A stretch of DNA of 15,698 nt, taken from Acanthamoeba lenticulata (taxonomy: Eukaryota > Discosea > Longamoebia > Acanthamoebidae). Below, in pieces: positions 14,935 to 15,698 of the stretch. The position numbers were made by a program, and so were the translations under genes. The notes under the pieces were generated by a model. It saw only the letters and a program-made list of their open reading frames with translations. It searched no databases and had not been told where the DNA came from. The stretch is taken from contig NAVB01001206.1 of the NCBI GenBank assembly GCA_002179805.1, positions 1 to 15,698 of the forward strand, in the 5' to 3' direction. Every line of letters starts with the position of its first letter. The first letter of the stretch is position 1.

Positions 14935-15698
14935 ATGGAGGAGAGGGGGAGAATGGTGGATGAGATACGGCAGGTGATCGAGCAGCTGCTCCTCCGCTAC
15001 GCCGACGAAACCCTGAACAACCACCAGCGAGCAACAACCCCTTGTGAACAAGGCCAACCGCCCGTGGCCGGGCCCACCACGCAAGGGGTGCGGGGCCAGC
15101 CGCGGCTGCTCTTCTGCGGCGTCGTGGCTGGGCCACTGGCGCACGGCCTCCTCCTGCCAGACGAGCCCGCCGCTTCCTCGCCCGTACTGCCACCTTGCTC
15201 CCCACGCTGGTGGAGTGACCCGATCTGACGTCGTGGTGCCAGGTCGAGGTCTACGCTGTGTGCGTGCTGCCCACGGAAAGTCTGCTCACCATCGACGCCA
15301 TTGACGTCAACCTGAAGGAGTGGGCCATCACATACAAAACGGTACTCCACACCACCACCTTGCCTTTCCTTCATTGCTTCCTCGCCCCACTTACCCACGG
15401 CGCATGCACAACGTTGGTGGAGAAGGCCGCCTACTCGATTCGGATCGATGAAGTGGGCAAGTTCAGCCACCTCGTGCTCACCGGTACTCCTTCCTCCCGT
15501 TTCTTTCTGAGCTGGGGGGGGGGTGAAATGCCCAAGTTAATCGAATCTCTTCTATCCCTACGCCTGTCCACCTGGCTTGACGGCACACCAGCCAACGCCT
15601 TTGCCATCGAGGCCCTCTACGCAGAGACCCACTGCTGGCAGAGCGAGGAGTGGCTCGACTTCAAGCGCCGGTTTGCCCCCCCCCCTCTCTTCACCCGC
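14935..15698 (+). CDS. Nucleotidyltransferase-like protein (COG3541-like fold, possibly inactive), partial at right edge
   Basis: Model exons: 14935..15183, 15243..15341, 15423..15483 and 15592..15670 or beyond; the last donor (GTTTGC followed by C10) is probable. The translated order is a helical N-terminus (VDEIRQVIEQLLLRYADETL), a Gly/Pro/Gln-rich stretch, LLFCGVVAGPLAHGLLLPDE, VEVYAVCVLPTESLLTI, then YSIRIDEVGKFSHLVL and ANAFAIEALY. This resembles predicted nucleotidyltransferases with a GSxAhGL...P.SDxD...V.V.P core followed by the (Y)E.GKF..L.L..N..A.E.L block. Here the Gly-Ser turn reads Gly-Pro and the metal-binding Asp-x-Asp is replaced by SPVEV, so catalysis may be lost. The match is by eye and rests partly on the chosen splice at 15184-15242. 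Introns 2 and 3 are frame-neutral and stop-free, so a longer reading is possible. The gene continues past the window. Confidence 0.5.
15514..15523. repeat. G10 run in intron 3 of the nucleotidyltransferase-like gene
   Basis: Ten G on the sense strand, about 30 nt after the GTACTCC donor of the intron at 15484-15591. Confidence 0.85.
15676..15685. repeat. C10 run near the right edge
   Basis: Ten C five nt after a GTTTGC donor-like site. It probably starts the next intron of the nucleotidyltransferase-like gene, matching the donor-plus-C-run arrangement of PTEN intron 1 and lipase intron 5. Confidence 0.75.

Overview
This window looks like nuclear DNA of a free-living amoebozoan, most like Acanthamoeba. 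That is inferred from gene style: GC-rich exons, many short GT-AG introns (about 60-140 nt, donors often GTACG, GTACT or GTATG), very small intergenic gaps, and a PTEN/DCP2/DCN1 gene set of eukaryotic type. No bacterial operon, CRISPR array, transposon or virus was seen. All gene models below were spliced by hand. Intron phases and total lengths close without a frame break, and the family motifs run across the junctions.

Left part (1-5164): the first coding exon of a PTEN-type lipid phosphatase runs off the left edge on the minus strand. Next is a seven-exon DCN1-like cullin-neddylation protein (minus) with a predicted N-myristoylation signal and a 19-nt microexon. A 480-bp gap separates it from a divergent seven-exon DCP2 mRNA-decapping enzyme (plus). 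That enzyme carries an expanded Nudix loop, a zinc-finger-like module and a long Gln/Pro-rich tail.

Middle (5165-9306): an F-box protein gene (minus) converges on DCP2 and is followed by a tRNA-Glu(UUC) gene (minus). A coiled-coil/BTB-T1 (KCTD-like) protein gene (plus) comes next and ends 65 bp from the stop codon of the following gene.

Right part (9307-15698): three consecutive minus-strand genes encode secretory-pathway proteins: a two-domain saposin-like protein, an acid (gastric/lysosomal type) lipase with an intact Ser-Asp-His triad, and a small unrecognised secreted protein. The first two suggest a lysosomal/phagosomal lipid-digestion neighbourhood, but their clustering may be chance. 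Then comes a protein with two CCCH zinc fingers joined to an MPPED-type metallophosphoesterase (minus). One hundred bp away, diverging from it, is a partial gene (plus) whose product resembles a COG3541-type nucleotidyltransferase with a degenerate active site.

Functionally the window mixes ubiquitin/NEDD8 control (DCN1-like, F-box, possibly the BTB protein), mRNA turnover (DCP2, perhaps the CCCH phosphoesterase), phosphoinositide signalling (PTEN) and lysosomal lipid handling. The most unusual items are the CCCH-phosphoesterase fusion, the DCP2 architecture, the degenerate nucleotidyltransferase-like protein, a lipase intron whose retention would add a hydrophobic segment in frame, and runs of 9-12 C or G inside introns.
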